From positions 118,473 through 156,746 of the forward strand of contig VHZZ01000144.1 of NCBI GenBank assembly GCA_009801015.1: a stretch of 38,274 bases of DNA, given 5' to 3'. The notes below the pieces were generated by a model. That model worked only from the letters and a program-made list of their open reading frames with translations, did not search any database and was not told the origin of the DNA. Positions 19,587 through 32,464 of the stretch are shown here, piece by piece (positions within the stretch are counted from its first letter, which is position 1; each line of letters opens with the position of its first letter). A program made the translations under genes and the position numbers. The DNA comes from Silene noctiflora. Its lineage: Eukaryota; Streptophyta; Magnoliopsida; Caryophyllales; Caryophyllaceae.

Positions 19587-22500
19587 ATGGTTAATGATTT
19601 TATGGTTTGTGTTGATCGTATTATTGCTTCAGCTTGCTTGCATCCTACTGATGAACTTAATTTAAATTCTGGGAATTTTCAGCTTGTTAATAATGATGAT
19701 GATCGAGCTAAAAATTTGGATGATTATGGTGATAATGGTAGTATTTGTTCATCATCATCGTCTTGTGGATTAGTTCAGAAAGAGATGAAAGAATGTAGGA
19801 TTTGTCAGGAAGAAGATGATGACGTTAATTTGGAATCTCCTTGTTCTTGTAATGGCACTTTAAAGGTTTTTACTTTTTGTTTTTTTCTCTCTTTTAATTC
19901 TTAGTAATAATTGGGGAGTTCTCCCGTAAGACGGTTTTACATTATGAGACGATACTAATTTGAAAGGACCGTCTCAAAGTGTTAGACCATCTTATTCTAT
20001 AATTTATGTTTGTTGGATACTTGGATGTCTTGTTTGTGTTGATTTCTTATGTGGGTATTTTTTTATTTATTTTTTAAAATTTTAAAAATAGAGTGTTTAG
20101 TGATTTTTCTGAAGTGGGTTTTATTTTTAAATTTCCGGATCAAATGTTATTATGGAATATTATTATCACAAATTCTCATTTAAGACGGTTACTTGAGGCT
20201 CCAGAGTCGTCTAACCACTAGACTTATACCTATTCGGCATTGATTATTGTTCTTATGAGAATTTATGTACTAGAATAGCTGAAACAAATGTTATTAAAGA
20301 TAGGATTAAGGTATTAAATTGAAAAAGAAGTAATCATCATATTAATTTGTTTGGCTTTTTCTGGGTGTGGATTAGATTAGAAACATAACTTTAAGGGAAG
20401 ATATGTTTAATTCTATTTATTAATTTTAATTGTTTTTTTAAGGGAGGATTGTGTTCACTAAATATGTTTATGAAAGGTAGCTTTCAAAGTGGATTAATTT
20501 GGTATAGTAGTTGTGTATTGTGGATAGGTTTACCAATTCCCATCAATTATTTTGCTGGTAGGTTTGGTTGTGCTGTTGAATTTTCTTGTAAGTATTGTTG
20601 TACGGAGTATTTTGTAGTTACAACTTGGTTGTTCCATTTGAATTTGGTCCCCAAAAAGACTTAAATTTGCAAATAGTCCTTCCGTCATGGTCGTTTGTTT
20701 ATGTTTGTTTTTAGTACGACTAAGAAGAGGGGAGGGAACCGTTTCCTGCTAAGTGCTATCGGTTTTGGGTGAGTGTATTAATGCTGGCATTGCTGGGGGA
20801 TGCTCAATTTATTCATGAATAACATTTTCAATTCTTAAAATAGACAGTTACGCAAATAGACACCCTGAAATGGAATGTATAAACAAATAAACGAGATGGA
20901 GGGAGTGTTCATCAATTTTGTCTAACATATCGCTCACCCCTCATTGAATTGCAAGTCAGTTGGAGCGTATTCTTTCACGTCATGTGTATAAAATCTGTGG
21001 AATTTATACTAAACACTTTATTTAGAGCGTATCGAGAATCAAATAATTCGTAATTCATATTGTGTTGGGCAACCTTGGACACAGTAAGATGGGATGAATG
21101 TACTATTATGAAATCGTTCTTTCAATGTCTACAGTCTCATTGCCCATCTGTATCCTTGTGCTATTGCCGTATGTTTTGCTACTGTTCTCGGTTAATGACT
21201 GATTTCTTTCATGTAGTTAATAATAGCTAATTACATTGCTTAAGGCATAGTAATATTTTTCACAAGGCCTCAATGCTGCATTTTTGTTCTTTGGTTCATG
21301 AGGATATTTCTGTCTGTAAAACACAAACTGTGTACCTGTATTTGGTTATCATCATCTTTAGTCTTGAGCACTTATTTTAATATGTACATTGTACTAAAAT
21401 AAACGTACATTCGTGAACAGTTTGCTCATAGGAAATGCGTTCAGAAATGGTGCAACAAAAAAGGCGACATCACCTGTGAGATATGCAACCAGGTTAGAAT
21501 CATATACCCTGTATAATTTTCCTTCCGTGGTTGATTTTGCAGAAAAACTTTCCAGACAATCAAGTGTGTGATTAAAATTATTCCGTCAAATTATCTGATT
21601 TTGTAGGTCTTTACACCCAATTATTCGGTTCCCCCACCAAGATCCAGTCCTGATGTCATGGCAGTTGATTTAAGGTAATGTCTTATGGAGGCTCAACTAT
21701 CTGATGACAAACTCTTCTCATATTTGCTATGGCTGTTGAAACTTTGAAGTTAAAATACGCGTTAGAGTATAAAACCGGTCTTGGGACTTCAACCACCAGC
21801 TTAGGTTTTGGTTGCGATAGTCTTCTCAACATTTAATATCTTAATAATACGTAGTAGTATAACTTTGATGCTGGGTGAAGACTTGAGAATTTATCTTACC
21901 CTGGCATGCCAAGTTGTCATGTTATCTCATGTAGATACTACGACATGATATGGCATTTCGGCACCTCAATTTAAACCAAAAGTATTAGCTTTTCATTTAA
22001 TAGCCAAGTATGACGCTTGGACACGTTCCCATGTCGGCGTATAGTATCCTTTAACCAAATTTGAGTAACATAGTTGGAAATCCTAGCAAGGCTTGCGAGT
22101 AGATATTTTCATTGTATATGAGCTGGATGCACTTCTTGCAATACAGCTTCAGCAGAAGTTGTCTGTATAACTATGTTGAAACACCAAGTTTTCGCCTTGC
22201 AAGAAGTATAACCTGTGAGAAACTGGGGATTGAGTGCTATAAGTTAGTTAATTTCGCAAGATATAAGGTAGGTTTGCATGTAGACGATAATAGTCTACAC
22301 AAGCGTAAATGTCAATCCAAAAATGCTTTAGTGATTGTGTTAATGCCTAAAATCTTGACATCTAGAATTGCATTTTTTGAAGTTGCATAAAATTAATCAG
22401 CGTTGTTTTGAAAAAAGGGCTGGTTATATCTTCGGAGTTTCAAAACATGACCCACGGGGTGTGTTATTATGTACATCGGTTTCATGGAGGTCATATCCTT

Positions 22501-24218
22501 GTATGTTTTATGTTATTTATAAAGTCCAGACTCCAGAGTCCAGACTGTAGAGTCCTGCAGAAACTGCTTACTGTTAAGTGAGAAGTCTCGGAGTGCTGTG
22601 AAAATCGGCTAGGGAGTATGACCGTTTGGTTTCAGTTGCATTTTTCGGATATCAATGTTTGTTAGTGATTGTCCTATTTCTAAGTTGTTTGAACTGGAAG
22701 ATGCCTTGGACAAGGTAACTTGAAGTATTCTGTTCACACTAGTTTTATAATCAAGCGGCCACGTCGATTTCGTCTTTTATCACTGATTGTTTTTATTTTG
22801 CTTGACGTGAATAACCGCCAAGTTATTTAGCTTGCCCTTCCTCACACTTGATTTATTAATGATGCTTAGTAAGGTAAATACACATACCTTTATAGGGGTC
22901 TTTGGGTAAATAACACGTGATTTTAAACTAATACCTGTGTAAAACCACCGTAAAGTATCTATGTCTAAATCATGGCCATTGTGTACTGTTGATCACTTTG
23001 TAAGTACTGTCAATGATCTCTCTTTAATCTCTGAGTAATTTAATTGTGTATATTGTTGCAGACAAGCATGGAGTCATCCTTACGGCTTCCACGATCATAA
23101 TCTATTGGCTTTAGCTGAGGCTGAGCGTCGTTTACTGGAATCTGAGTATGATGATTATGCAGTTGCAACTGCTGGGAATGTCACATGTTTACGGTCAATT
23201 GCTATCATTGTACGACTTTTTTCTACAATTGGTTATTTCGTATGAATTGTTTTGATTGAATTTCGTCGTTTATATCCCCTAAAGCTTGTGGTCTGATGTT
23301 AGTGATGTGTGCAATTTTTCAGTTGATGTTTATTTTGATGTTCCACCAAGTGCTGATGATCACTAGAGATTTCGGGCTTATGGAAGGGTATTCAGCATTT
23401 CTCAATGTAAGTTTGGCAACAACTATTCATTCTGTTGAGTTGTTTACGTATTTCTTTGGGGCGTCTTATTCAGTTGTTCAAGTTTCCATTTTGATCAAGT
23501 TTTGTGATGTACAATGACCTACTGCCTACTGGCCCTCCGTTTGCTATCTCTCTTTCGTCTTTGGACAAAAAGTCACGGTAGAGACAGCGTGTATATACAT
23601 CTATGATATATCTGGTTTTCCTTCTTTATTGTTTCTTCAGCAAAATGCCATCAAAACATGGGGTTTTTGCTGATGTTTTCAATAATGTCAATCATCGTAA
23701 ATTGTACAATTCTGTGGTTGTAAAAGCGGACATTAATACATCACCGGTTTTGTTTTCTTCCCTATGCGGGGCAGACCCGCTGGTTTGGAAGGTATTACTG
23801 AATCAGCATACTAATCTTTGCTTTTGTTAATGCAGTTTCAGGTTTCCCTCCTGCAACTTGCTGGATTTCTTCTTCCATGCTACGTCTTGGCTCGCTCATG
23901 GTATATTTTACATACCAGGCGGAGACGACAGGTTAGTTTTACACCATTCTCCGGGTTTTCAAGGGTTTTTGAAATTCAATTTAAATTTTGAAATTGTGAA
24001 ATCACTGGACAGAAACTAATCAACAGTTGATTTCTGGTTTCTAGGGCTAACTCGGCGATTCTTAATCAAATTAACCAATCAATCCGGCCACATTAATCTT
24101 TCAGAAGACTCAAAGAGTCCAGTGGGTATCAACTGGGGATGACTCCTCGTTTCTCCAGCATGCGCCATTTAGATGTTTCGAATTATGCATTGCAGAGAAA
24201 AAAGTGCGAAATTTGTAA
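19587..24218 (+). CDS. RING-CH (RINGv) membrane E3 ubiquitin ligase, DUF3675 type
   Basis: Seven exons at 19587-19865, 21421-21492, 21607-21674, 23062-23209, 23323-23406, 23836-23931 and 24105-24218 stay in frame and give 286 residues. The C4HC3 zinc-binding set is complete: Cys70, Cys73, Cys86, Cys88, His96, Cys99, Cys112, Cys115, reading CRICQEE..CSCNGTLKFAHRKC..CEICNQ. Downstream are the plant-specific linker FTPNYSVPPPR, the SHPYGFHDHNLLALAEAERR region and two hydrophobic segments (exons 4-5 and exon 6), the latter followed by RRRRQ. Family knowledge: plant MARCH/PIT-like proteins are membrane-anchored E3 ligases with a cytosolic RING-CH domain. The ATG at 19587 follows a CT-rich leader typical of plant 5' UTRs. 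Introns 1 (1.55 kb) and 3 (1.39 kb) are long, and intron 1 carries MITE remnants. The last exon (37 aa) is the least certain because its sequence is not recognisably conserved. Confidence 0.9.
20676..20906. mobile_element. Degenerate Stowaway-like element in RING-CH intron 1
   Basis: The left end TCCTTCCGTCATGGTCGTTTG and right end AAACAAATAAACGAGATGGAGGGAG are imperfectly inverted Stowaway-type termini. A separate fragment of the CACAAATTCTC family start occurs at 20167-20190 in the same intron. Confidence 0.5.
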
Positions 24219-25196
24219 ATGAAAAAATAGGATCCTTTTATCACTTGCTGCTCTCGCTTTGGGTTCACTTACGACCCCATGATTCATGAGAAGCGAGATT
24301 CAGACTTGGGATTAACAGTAAATGTATTTGAGCTGTGAATTGTTGGTATGGATCGGCGAAGTCAGTTGTAGCCATTGAATTCTGATTCGGGTTGTAAGAG
24401 ATGTTCTTAGCCCTGTGATTATTGCTCGTTGCTGCTTCTTTTTTCGACTTTAAGTTCCATTTTATTGTCAGTAATTCATACATCATCTACAAAAAATGTG
24501 TTAAAATTGAATGTATACAGATCTATGAATATACATAACGAGTCTCGATGCCTAATGGTTTATTACTGTTTTTCAAATTCTTCACTGATCATTTACTCTG
24601 AATTTAATGTGTTTTTTATCATATTATGTAAACCTACAAGAGTGTTAACACCATACTATTATCTTTTTTCTAAATTTTGCAACAATTTTATGAAAAAATC
24701 TTAGTCTCTTTCAAGTCTTTTCCGATCTTCAACTTTCACAGACGGACGAAATAATACAATATATTCTAGCCATTTGTATTTGTGATGCTCGCACACGTGA
24801 GAAGCTATCATAACCCAAAAAGGGTTTCGTGGCACTAGAGATAGAAGTGCGCATACAGGCTATTGGGCTGACATGTCCCAGCACGGCCCATGACTCATTT
24901 TAGCACGACACGGCATACCATAGGTCGTGCACTCGTGCCTGGACCGAAGTTTGAGAAAGAATACCGTATCTATTCCGGGCACGATACGATAAGCCGCCAT
25001 TTCCATTTCACCGGTACGACACAAAACCCCACCGGTCCACCTTTCTGTACCTAAATCATGTCATTTTCTTCTCTAGACACGGTCCATGACACAAGGCACG
25101 ACCCACTTCCATCTCTATAAGGAGCCAAGGTTGAAAAGTCAATTCAAAACTACCCATCAAACACCCAATAATACAAACACCAAACATTTACCAAAG
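24219..25196. other. 3' UTR of RING-CH gene and intergenic DNA
   Basis: The first few hundred bases are probably 3' UTR. From about 24860 to 25110 the sequence is GC-richer, with many CACGAC/GGCACGA/GCACGGCC phrases, as seen in some plant non-autonomous DNA transposons. Exact ends are not visible. Confidence 0.35.
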
Positions 25197-25336
25197 CACA
25201 AATTCTCATTTGTGCGGATCAAATAAAATCACTTGGAAAGATAAAGACAAGCCTTTTATGATTACCTAGACACTCTTACTTTTGTTTTATCTACCCATGT
25301 TGGTGATATTTAACCCGTCACAAGGGAGACTTATTG
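25197..25336 (+). mobile_element. MULE-type MITE, CACAAATTCTC family
   Basis: 140 bp beginning CACAAATTCTCATTTGTG and ending with a GTCACAAGGGAGACTTATTG stretch. Flanked by perfect 9-bp duplications TTACCAAAG (25188-25196 and 25337-25345). The interior differs strongly from the 15076 copy, so mainly the ends are shared. Confidence 0.8.
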
Positions 25337-25345
25337 TTACCAAAG

Positions 25346-27054
25346 TAAAAAAAGCAGAAACAAACAAAATTTTCCAGTAAAACATGGTACTACTACAGGA
25401 TACAGGATGTATCCAAGAAGAAGCACAAAATTGTACTGTATATAAACACATAGATAAGTCCAAATTGAAACTGAAGTAATGAGCCAAAAAAATGGACAAA
25501 AATTTCTAAAAGATCAAGTCCAAACGGAAAAGGACATGTTGTCTGTGGAGAGCAAAGCGCGTATGACATAAACAAGTCCTTTTCATACAAAAAAAAAAAT
25601 GGTTATATTTTCAACTCTAAATGCTACATTAAAATGACTTCACCTTGCATAACAACCAATTTTATGTTCAAAATTCTTCATTTTTCTCAAATCCATCATA
25701 ACTACTTTACATGGTTGTAAATTAGCTGTCATTTGAGGTGAGACGGGTTCGCCATCGATCAGGTCTTAGTCTAATGATTGATTGAAATAAAGTTGTTACG
25801 ATAGGTAATGTGAAATTTGGAATTTATAGAGTTCGTTATTGTTTTATATTGGTTTAGGAAGAGCTTTAAACTTAAAAGTATACGTATTACTTGATAAACT
25901 CTAAAATTGCTAAATTTATTTGTAATTTTTTTAATTAGTCTTAAGTATATCTATCAATTGCAATTAGATTTTTTTAACCTGTACGAGTCATTAAAAGACA
26001 TCAAAATCATGTCTTTTGATGTTTTAAAATGTTATTAGATTGATTAATAAGAGGTTGTTCTAAATTAACCAAGTATCTTGGGTTCGACCTCAAGCCTTGA
26101 AATTCGAATTAACTGTCGGATGGTATACACTAAAAATAAAAAAAATATGTAAAATGGTATATTTCAAAACCATGTCTTCTTTTGGATTAAAACTTGAATA
26201 GAACAAATCTTAACTAAAATAAATTAATCGTGTATTCCACTCGGCCTAGGGAACCGTGATGAGCAGTTCCGTTGCCTTCCCATTTCAGCATCAACACACT
26301 ATTCGAACCAAGCTCAAAGCCCTTCACTAGATGAGTTATATTTCGACTAATTAAGACCTATTCTTTCCGGCTTAATTTCAACTCATTTCAGTTTAGTTTT
26401 ATTATGTTCAATTAAGCTCGCTTATCACTTTACCAAATTAACTGTTACTTTAACTTCATCCATTTTAGCTCAGTCAACTTTTTCCAGTCAAAAAAAACAA
26501 AAGACAAGACCCGAATGAACAAAATAAAGTAAACTGAAATAAAGTAAGTAAACGAAACTAATTCTTAAAAACCGGCATCTAAAATAAGTACTCTGTAATT
26601 CTTAATTTCTTTCTATTTTTTTTTTCTTTCTCCCTAATTATTATTATAAATCCACGATCATAAATTCACTTACCTTCCCAATTTTCCCTCTCTCCTTATT
26701 TTAAACCTTCATTCATTCCTACTATACCCACATATATCATATATGCCCCTAAAAACTCATAATTTCCACCTAAATAAACCCAAATAAAATCAATTTTTCT
26801 CTTAATAATGATGCTTTTTTAGGTTACCCAGTAATCAAAATTAACTAAAATTCTGCTTTTAAGCTGATATTGCGTTGATAAACTGACCAAGTTGCTAATA
26901 AAGTTTCAACCTTTACCAAAATTCAACACAAATATTTGTATTTTTATGCCTTTTTTGCTCTGTTTTTCCCCTGCTTTTTTTATTGGAGTATTAATAAAGA
27001 AAACTCACTACACAAAGATTTGAGCTTTTTCATAATTCATCCTATGATTTCTAT
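25346..27054 (+). other. Intergenic, then probable promoter and leader exon of the bHLH gene
   Basis: No gene in 25346-26590. From about 26600 the plus strand becomes CT-rich with TATATCATATA near 26736. The segment up to the donor at 27055 is the likely transcription start region and non-coding first exon. The start site cannot be fixed from sequence. Confidence 0.35.
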
Positions 27055-27253
27055 GTAAGTATAATTTAATTACATGTTGTTTTATTTAATTAAGAAAAGA
27101 TTTGTTAATTTAGTGTTTTTTGTTGTTGTTGTTTTTTGATTGATGATTGATTGTTTTATGAAATTGGTGATTGTTTTGGGTTGTTAATTTTCTGGGTTTT
27201 TGTTGATAAATTGCATGCATGATTAGAAATTTCTAGATATGCCACTTTGTAGA

Positions 27254-27480
27254 GTGTCAACAAAGTACTAACTTGTCCCGATCATTTGTTTACCTTTTTC
27301 ATTCCGGATGGGTGAATTTCAAAATATGTAAATTATAAAAGGGAAATGTCAAAGGGAAGTCTGTTGAGTGTTAGCAAAGTATTACTCTGTCCCGATCATT
27401 TGTTTACCTTTTTTTTATTCCGGAAACATCAAGGATTAGAACATACAGTATAAATTACAAGGGAAAAGATTGGAACTTTA
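27254..27480 (+). repeat. Tandem duplication of a Stowaway-like left end
   Basis: Two copies 114 bp apart (27254 and 27368) share GTGTYARCAAAGTAYTA and TGTCCCGATCATTTGTTTAC and then drift apart. The unit resembles a Stowaway terminus, although a matching right end is not evident. Confidence 0.6.
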
Positions 27481-27608
27481 CTTAAAATGTCAAGGAGAAT
27501 GCTTATAATTAGTTTATGATTAGTGATTGTACTATAGTTAGTTAATTTTGGATTTTGTTGCTACTAATATGCTATATGCATGTAAGATTAGGCCTTAATT
27601 TAATTATA

Positions 27609-27671
27609 CTCCCTTCATTTCAGTTGTTTATGATTTTAATCAAAGGTAAATAAATGATTGAGACGAGGGAG
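27609..27671. mobile_element. 63-bp Stowaway micro-element
   Basis: Flanked by TA (27607-27608, 27672-27673). Ends CTCCCTTCATTTCAGTTGTT and AATGATTGAGACGAGGGAG are inverted, and the arms nearly meet, leaving almost no internal sequence. Confidence 0.8.
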
Positions 27672-28113
27672 TAGGTGATTTAGTTATTGAAGTACCCAGA
27701 AACATTACAGAATTGAAGTGCATGTAAGGGGAAGTATGTACCCATTAATGGAAATTCATTGACACAATCATTTTGCCAGTACTTAGTTATTTTAGGTGTT
27801 GTGATATAGAAGTGTACTTAATTACTCATAAGTTTTGTGTGTATTTTGTGGGGTTATTGTTGTTGTTTGATGATATTTCCTGTGCATGCTTCTTGATGGT
27901 CTGTTTCAGTGGTCCTGAACTAGCTAAACAAGTACTATAACAAAATTATTGATTTCCAATTTGATAATAAAGGATTGCAGATTTTGAATTAATATCGATT
28001 CTCCGATTTCCATGAAATCCGAATGTTCACTACGGAGTGTTTCTTTTGTTTCGTAAAATTATGGAATAAAGCGAAACAACTCGAAAATTGTTTGTGCTTC
28101 ATATATTGTGAAG

Positions 28114-28279
28114 CTATGTTACCCCGACTCTCCAACACAGTGTCGTGTGGAGTGGGATACGGTTATTTTGTGCAAAGTTTTCTATTTTGTGGTCTAAAGT
28201 GAAGTGTTGAGGTGTGGTGTAGTATCAGACACGTTGGACATGCGACACGGCAACTAAGTGAAGTGTTGGAGTAACATAG
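28114..28279. mobile_element. hAT-type MITE with 8-bp target duplication
   Basis: 166 bp with inverted ends CTATGTTACCCCGACTCTCC and GTGTTGGAGTAACATAG. Perfect 8-bp duplications TTGTGAAG at 28106-28113 and 28280-28287 place it in the hAT superfamily by duplication length. It lies in the probable leader intron of the bHLH gene. Confidence 0.8.
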
Positions 28280-29737
28280 TTGTGAAGTAGTCGTTGATCA
28301 ATGTGATTCTCTTTGAAAACCGTTCAAATGTTGAAACACTCCATGGGTGAGACTCGTACATGTTACACTCATACCACACCATGGAGTTTTGAGGCATTGG
28401 AGGCAAATGTAGTATGTGGGCTTCGTTGTTTTGGTATTAGGTGTGTTGTTCAGCTCTAATGTCTTTGATTTGGATAAGTTGCTTATAAACAAATGATTGT
28501 GTCTGGACTCTGGACTATACTCCGTGTAAGTTACGAGGGATGTATTGACAGCTACACGATTTAATATGAATATTTGTGGTGAAGTTGTTTGTCTGTTATA
28601 TATTGAATATTGGATGGGATTTGTTAAAGGTTGAGTCGTATACACAAACAAAAGAATAAAAAAAAGTCGTTTCTGTTGATATTGCATTTGTTAATGGTAA
28701 GTATTGTTGGTTAATGTGCTGATGAATAAAATATACTCCGTATCTTGTATCCTTTGGGATTTGTATAGCTTAATGTTCTATAAATTATTTGAATTTAGGT
28801 ATTTTAAGCAATTATGCTCAAGTTTCGTCTTTAATTGCATTTCGGTGTCTCTAGCTCAATGTATATAATAAGAGCTACTGTTATATAATATGATGGGTTG
28901 GCGTGGTCTAGTCATAATCGATAACTACGGCTTGTCTGAAAAGATCAATAAATTTATGTTGATTTGCATGGATGCTTGTGACCTGGGATGTTTCCTTAGT
29001 CAATATCAATCTTATTCATAATTAGCAAATAGGAATTGTATACTGTATTTCTTGGTTAGTACCGACATGAGCCTTTCAGCAGCTTCATTTTATAGATGTT
29101 TTACTCTTTCTTCAGTGGATTGGAATGCTTGTAGTGAAAAGCTCGTTGTGTTTCTCGGAATCAATATAATATGACGACTGAAGCTAATTAAATAGCTGGA
29201 TTATGGCATTTTTAAAATGCTTTCAAGTCGTCGTGTATTTGATTGAGTAGTTTAATATTATGCTTCCGCTCCTTGTTTCATGGACTATTGTTAGATTACG
29301 TGTTCCAGAGGACTAACCTCGGTTGCATATATTATTACATTTCTAGATTATTATTAGATGCATACAATTGGATGTAAGTTTTCTTAAATTTCTCACTTTC
29401 ACTTGTGTGTCGGATAAAGCGTGTAAGACTCGGTCTATATGTAATAACTCCCGGAGTATCATAGAATAGGACGAGTTACATATTGTGGCTTTTGGAACAA
29501 CGAAATGTTTTCAGTACTTTTTTCCGTTTGTTGCTTCTCTTTCTCGTAGGTGATCTCAAAGTTATGTATGTATCTATATCCGATCCGCGGACTCGAGTCC
29601 GATTAACATATATCACACATCACTGAATTTGGAGCATGGAAAGTCGTTTTGTTGTTTGTGGCTATATGTTTCAATTGTCTTTGTTGTAACTTATTTTTGT
29701 GTATATCAGTCATCCAAGAAGAGGATAGAATTGTGCA

Positions 29738-31561
29738 ATGACTGAGCTGAAGAGGGGTGTGCCTGTTGATCAAGAGAGTCTTACATCATCATCCAAGTGT
29801 CAGAAGATCGATATATCAATGTCTAGCAAGGTTGGTTCTTCGTGTTATTCTATCAGTAACCATTTCACTTAAAGAAAAGCTGTCTCTCTAGTCGCTACCA
29901 TGCTCTTCAAGTTACACGCTTTTTACTAATTTTTATCGTAGTTTGTCTTTCAAAGATTCTCTTCTGTTTGGTTCTAGATAGGATGAAATAAAGCAAAATG
30001 ACTTACTGAATTGATACCTATCTTTTTATTGAGAGATATAATTCAATCGGTACAATCCTCATCACGGGTCATCAGGATACAGTGGATACAACCCCTTTCC
30101 TCCTTTAACACTAGGGTAGGATTTGAGTAAATTTGAATCTCCCTTGTTCAACCATTTGTCGGAGCCCTTGAGCCATTCGGGTATGTTGTGGTTGTGGTTG
30201 GAGGTTAGGAAGGGTTGACGCTGTCACTAGTTTCACATGACGTGTTCTTTCTGCTTGCCAATACTTGAATACATTTGTGAAATTATCTTTTGACCATTTT
30301 GACTCATGGTTCATGGACACAGGAAAGAAAAGAGAAGCTCGGTGAAAAGATAACCATGCTTCAGCAGCTTGTGTCACCTTATGGCAAGGTATGATTCACG
30401 TTAATCTTGGTACTTTAGTTGATTTTTTTTGCTCTGTGTACAGTTTTCTGATTGTTCTTATCACTAGTATGTCAGTTTTCTGTCCTGTACAACATTTTCA
30501 TGTGAAATTTTGATGCAGACTGATACGGCTTCTGTCCTCTTAGAAGCGATGGAATACATCAGTTTTCTACATGAGCAAGTAAAGGTTAGATTTGCTTCAG
30601 TTTCTTTATAATACGAGTATAAGGGTAGTAACTCTGGATAAATTAGGTTTTAAGTTTTTTCCTGAATAATTGACAAAGATTTAGCTTAAGAAGGCGTAGA
30701 AACGATTTTCCTTTCCACGACAAGCTTATGAATCCGAACCTAGTTTTGAAAACTACAGAGCATGTTACTTTGCTACTTTCCTCTGAAGATACGACACTTG
30801 ACGCTGCATCAGAGTAACATACCCTAAAAGAAGAATGTTCTTTTGGAGTAGGCTGTGTGCATGTTGATTATAATCTCTCGTTTCCAAGCAATTACATTCG
30901 GTTTTCACGGGATTAGAACCCACGCATGCCTTATCGAATACCATCTTAACCATCAATTTACATTCCGAGTACTGGTAAAGAATAGACTAAGAATCGACTT
31001 TTGATATCCAATCGAACATATTTTTTTCTGCTGAGTTGCGCAGTTTGACACTTAATTTTGATTCTTACTGCTCTTAACTCCTTTTGGTACTTGTAGGTCT
31101 TGAGTGCTCCATACCTGTATAATACTCCAGTCACAAATATGGAGGTGAGTAACGTCGACCTCCATGTATAGTGAATCCTTGATATTTTTTTGGCTTACTC
31201 GACTATTTTGGGGTCCGGGGGACGCCTTTCATGAAATCATGCTCTCTTCTTGTTGGAAAGGGAGCCACAGCCCACAAGGGTACTTTGTTTCTGATGGGTT
31301 TCAAAACAAGATCACGAGTGCCACGCCTCAATGAGTGTTGGGATAAGTATCTTATGATAGGAGAAAGTCGAACGTGTGTGGTTATTCCTTATCATACACT
31401 AACTAGTTATTTCTACTCTTATTTCCTGCCAGGGGCCAGGACAATATAACCTAAGAAGCAAAGGCTTGTGCCTTTTACCAGTCTCACATGCTGACGGAAT
31501 GGCTCGAAATAATGGTGCCGATATTTGGGCACCCATCAAAACCACTTCCCCGAGGTTTTAG
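29738..31561 (+). CDS. Atypical bHLH transcription regulator (bHLH153-like)
   Basis: Five phase-0 exons at 29738-29830, 30323-30388, 30519-30584, 31097-31144 and 31433-31561 give 133 residues. The HLH core is [20 protein letters not shown] (start of helix 1), the SPYGKTD loop, and helix 2 [20 protein letters not shown], followed by the family tail VLSAPYL. This matches the small bHLH group of Arabidopsis bHLH153 (At1g05710). The segment before helix 1 lacks the His-Glu-Arg pattern that contacts an E-box, so DNA binding through the canonical basic region is unlikely and action as a dimer partner is inferred. The final exon ([19 protein letters not shown], then 23 more residues ending SPRF) also resembles the family's C-terminus. 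Exon breaks fall at the family-typical GK/TD and VK/VL positions. Confidence 0.9.
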
Positions 31562-32464
31562 CTCTCCCATCACTAATACAGTATGTTGTCTAACAAACGA
31601 TCGCCTCCTGAAGATCGATTTTCTCCCCTATTCAAATCCAGATTTTGATCGATTCAATTGATGGGAAGTACCAAGTACGGTACGTCTGCACTATTAAGCT
31701 TATGGATTAGTAAGTAGATATAAAAGTTCTCGTTGGCTGGTGGTCGATTGTGGTAAGACCGACAATGCAGAATGTAAATTAAAGGTGCTCAATTTTGCAC
31801 TTAAACCTCTGTGTAACTCTCTTAATCATGTAATTTGGTAACGTAACGAGGTCGGATAGTATTCAGTCTTAAATTCGGACAAAGCCATGCATTTCACGAT
31901 TTCAGTGTATCTTGCTTTAGTTGGTCTTGCTTAAGACGTCTTAACTTAAAAAATTTCACCTCCTCCTTTCGTCACATCATCACTTGCTGACCCATTAATT
32001 GAATCTTTTGTGATTTTGGGGTAAAAGGAGTCATGTTGGATGTTGATTGCGGATACGTCTCGACCCAGTCACCCAGGTGAAGGGTTCTAATACGATTTTA
32101 GACTATTTACTCGATTTTATTCAGGATTATTACACGTAGATAAAAATTTATCGTAGATTATTGGAAATAATTGGTTGTGGAATAATTATAATAGGATTTG
32201 TGTGACATGGCGAAGCGATTCCAAATTGTTTTTCAATAACCAAGCGAATGATAGCATCGCAGTCTGGAACACGAATTGAGCTTCGTATGCTAGTACTAGA
32301 GTTCCGTTTTGGTGTCTTAAAATTTAAGTTCCGAATTGTTTACGTGTTGCCATGAACGTAAACCTAGTTAATACCAACCGCGCTTTAAACTATTTAGTTT
32401 CTCAAAGCGACAAAGCGGTCTCTGCTAAAAGATTACAGCCACCTACTGTTAAGCTCAGTTCATG
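31562..32464. other. 3' UTR of bHLH gene and intergenic DNA
   Basis: The first 200-350 bp are probably 3' UTR. No other gene, RNA or element is recognised. Confidence 0.4.

Larger units (their letters stand above)
27055..29709 (+). other. Probable 5'-leader intron of the bHLH gene
   Basis: A strong donor TAT|GTAAGT at 27055 follows a CT-rich, TATA-containing, promoter-like stretch (about 26600-27054). An acceptor TATATCAG ends at 29709, only 28 nt before the bHLH ATG at 29738. No coding frame in between resembles a gene. The interval contains a Stowaway-like tandem duplication, a 63-bp Stowaway MITE and a hAT-type MITE. Long leader introns are common in plant regulatory genes. The exact donor is inferred. 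Confidence 0.45.

Noticed and set aside
23603..23830. Separate ORF between RING-CH exons 5 and 6
   Set aside because: It sits in an intron with good splice sites either side, and its sequence has no family features.
28298..28687. 129-codon minus-strand ORF
   Set aside because: It lies inside the probable leader intron of the bHLH gene, has no recognisable domain, and its codon use looks random.
30111..30377. 88-codon minus-strand ORF
   Set aside because: It overlaps the second coding exon of the bHLH gene on the opposite strand and resembles nothing.
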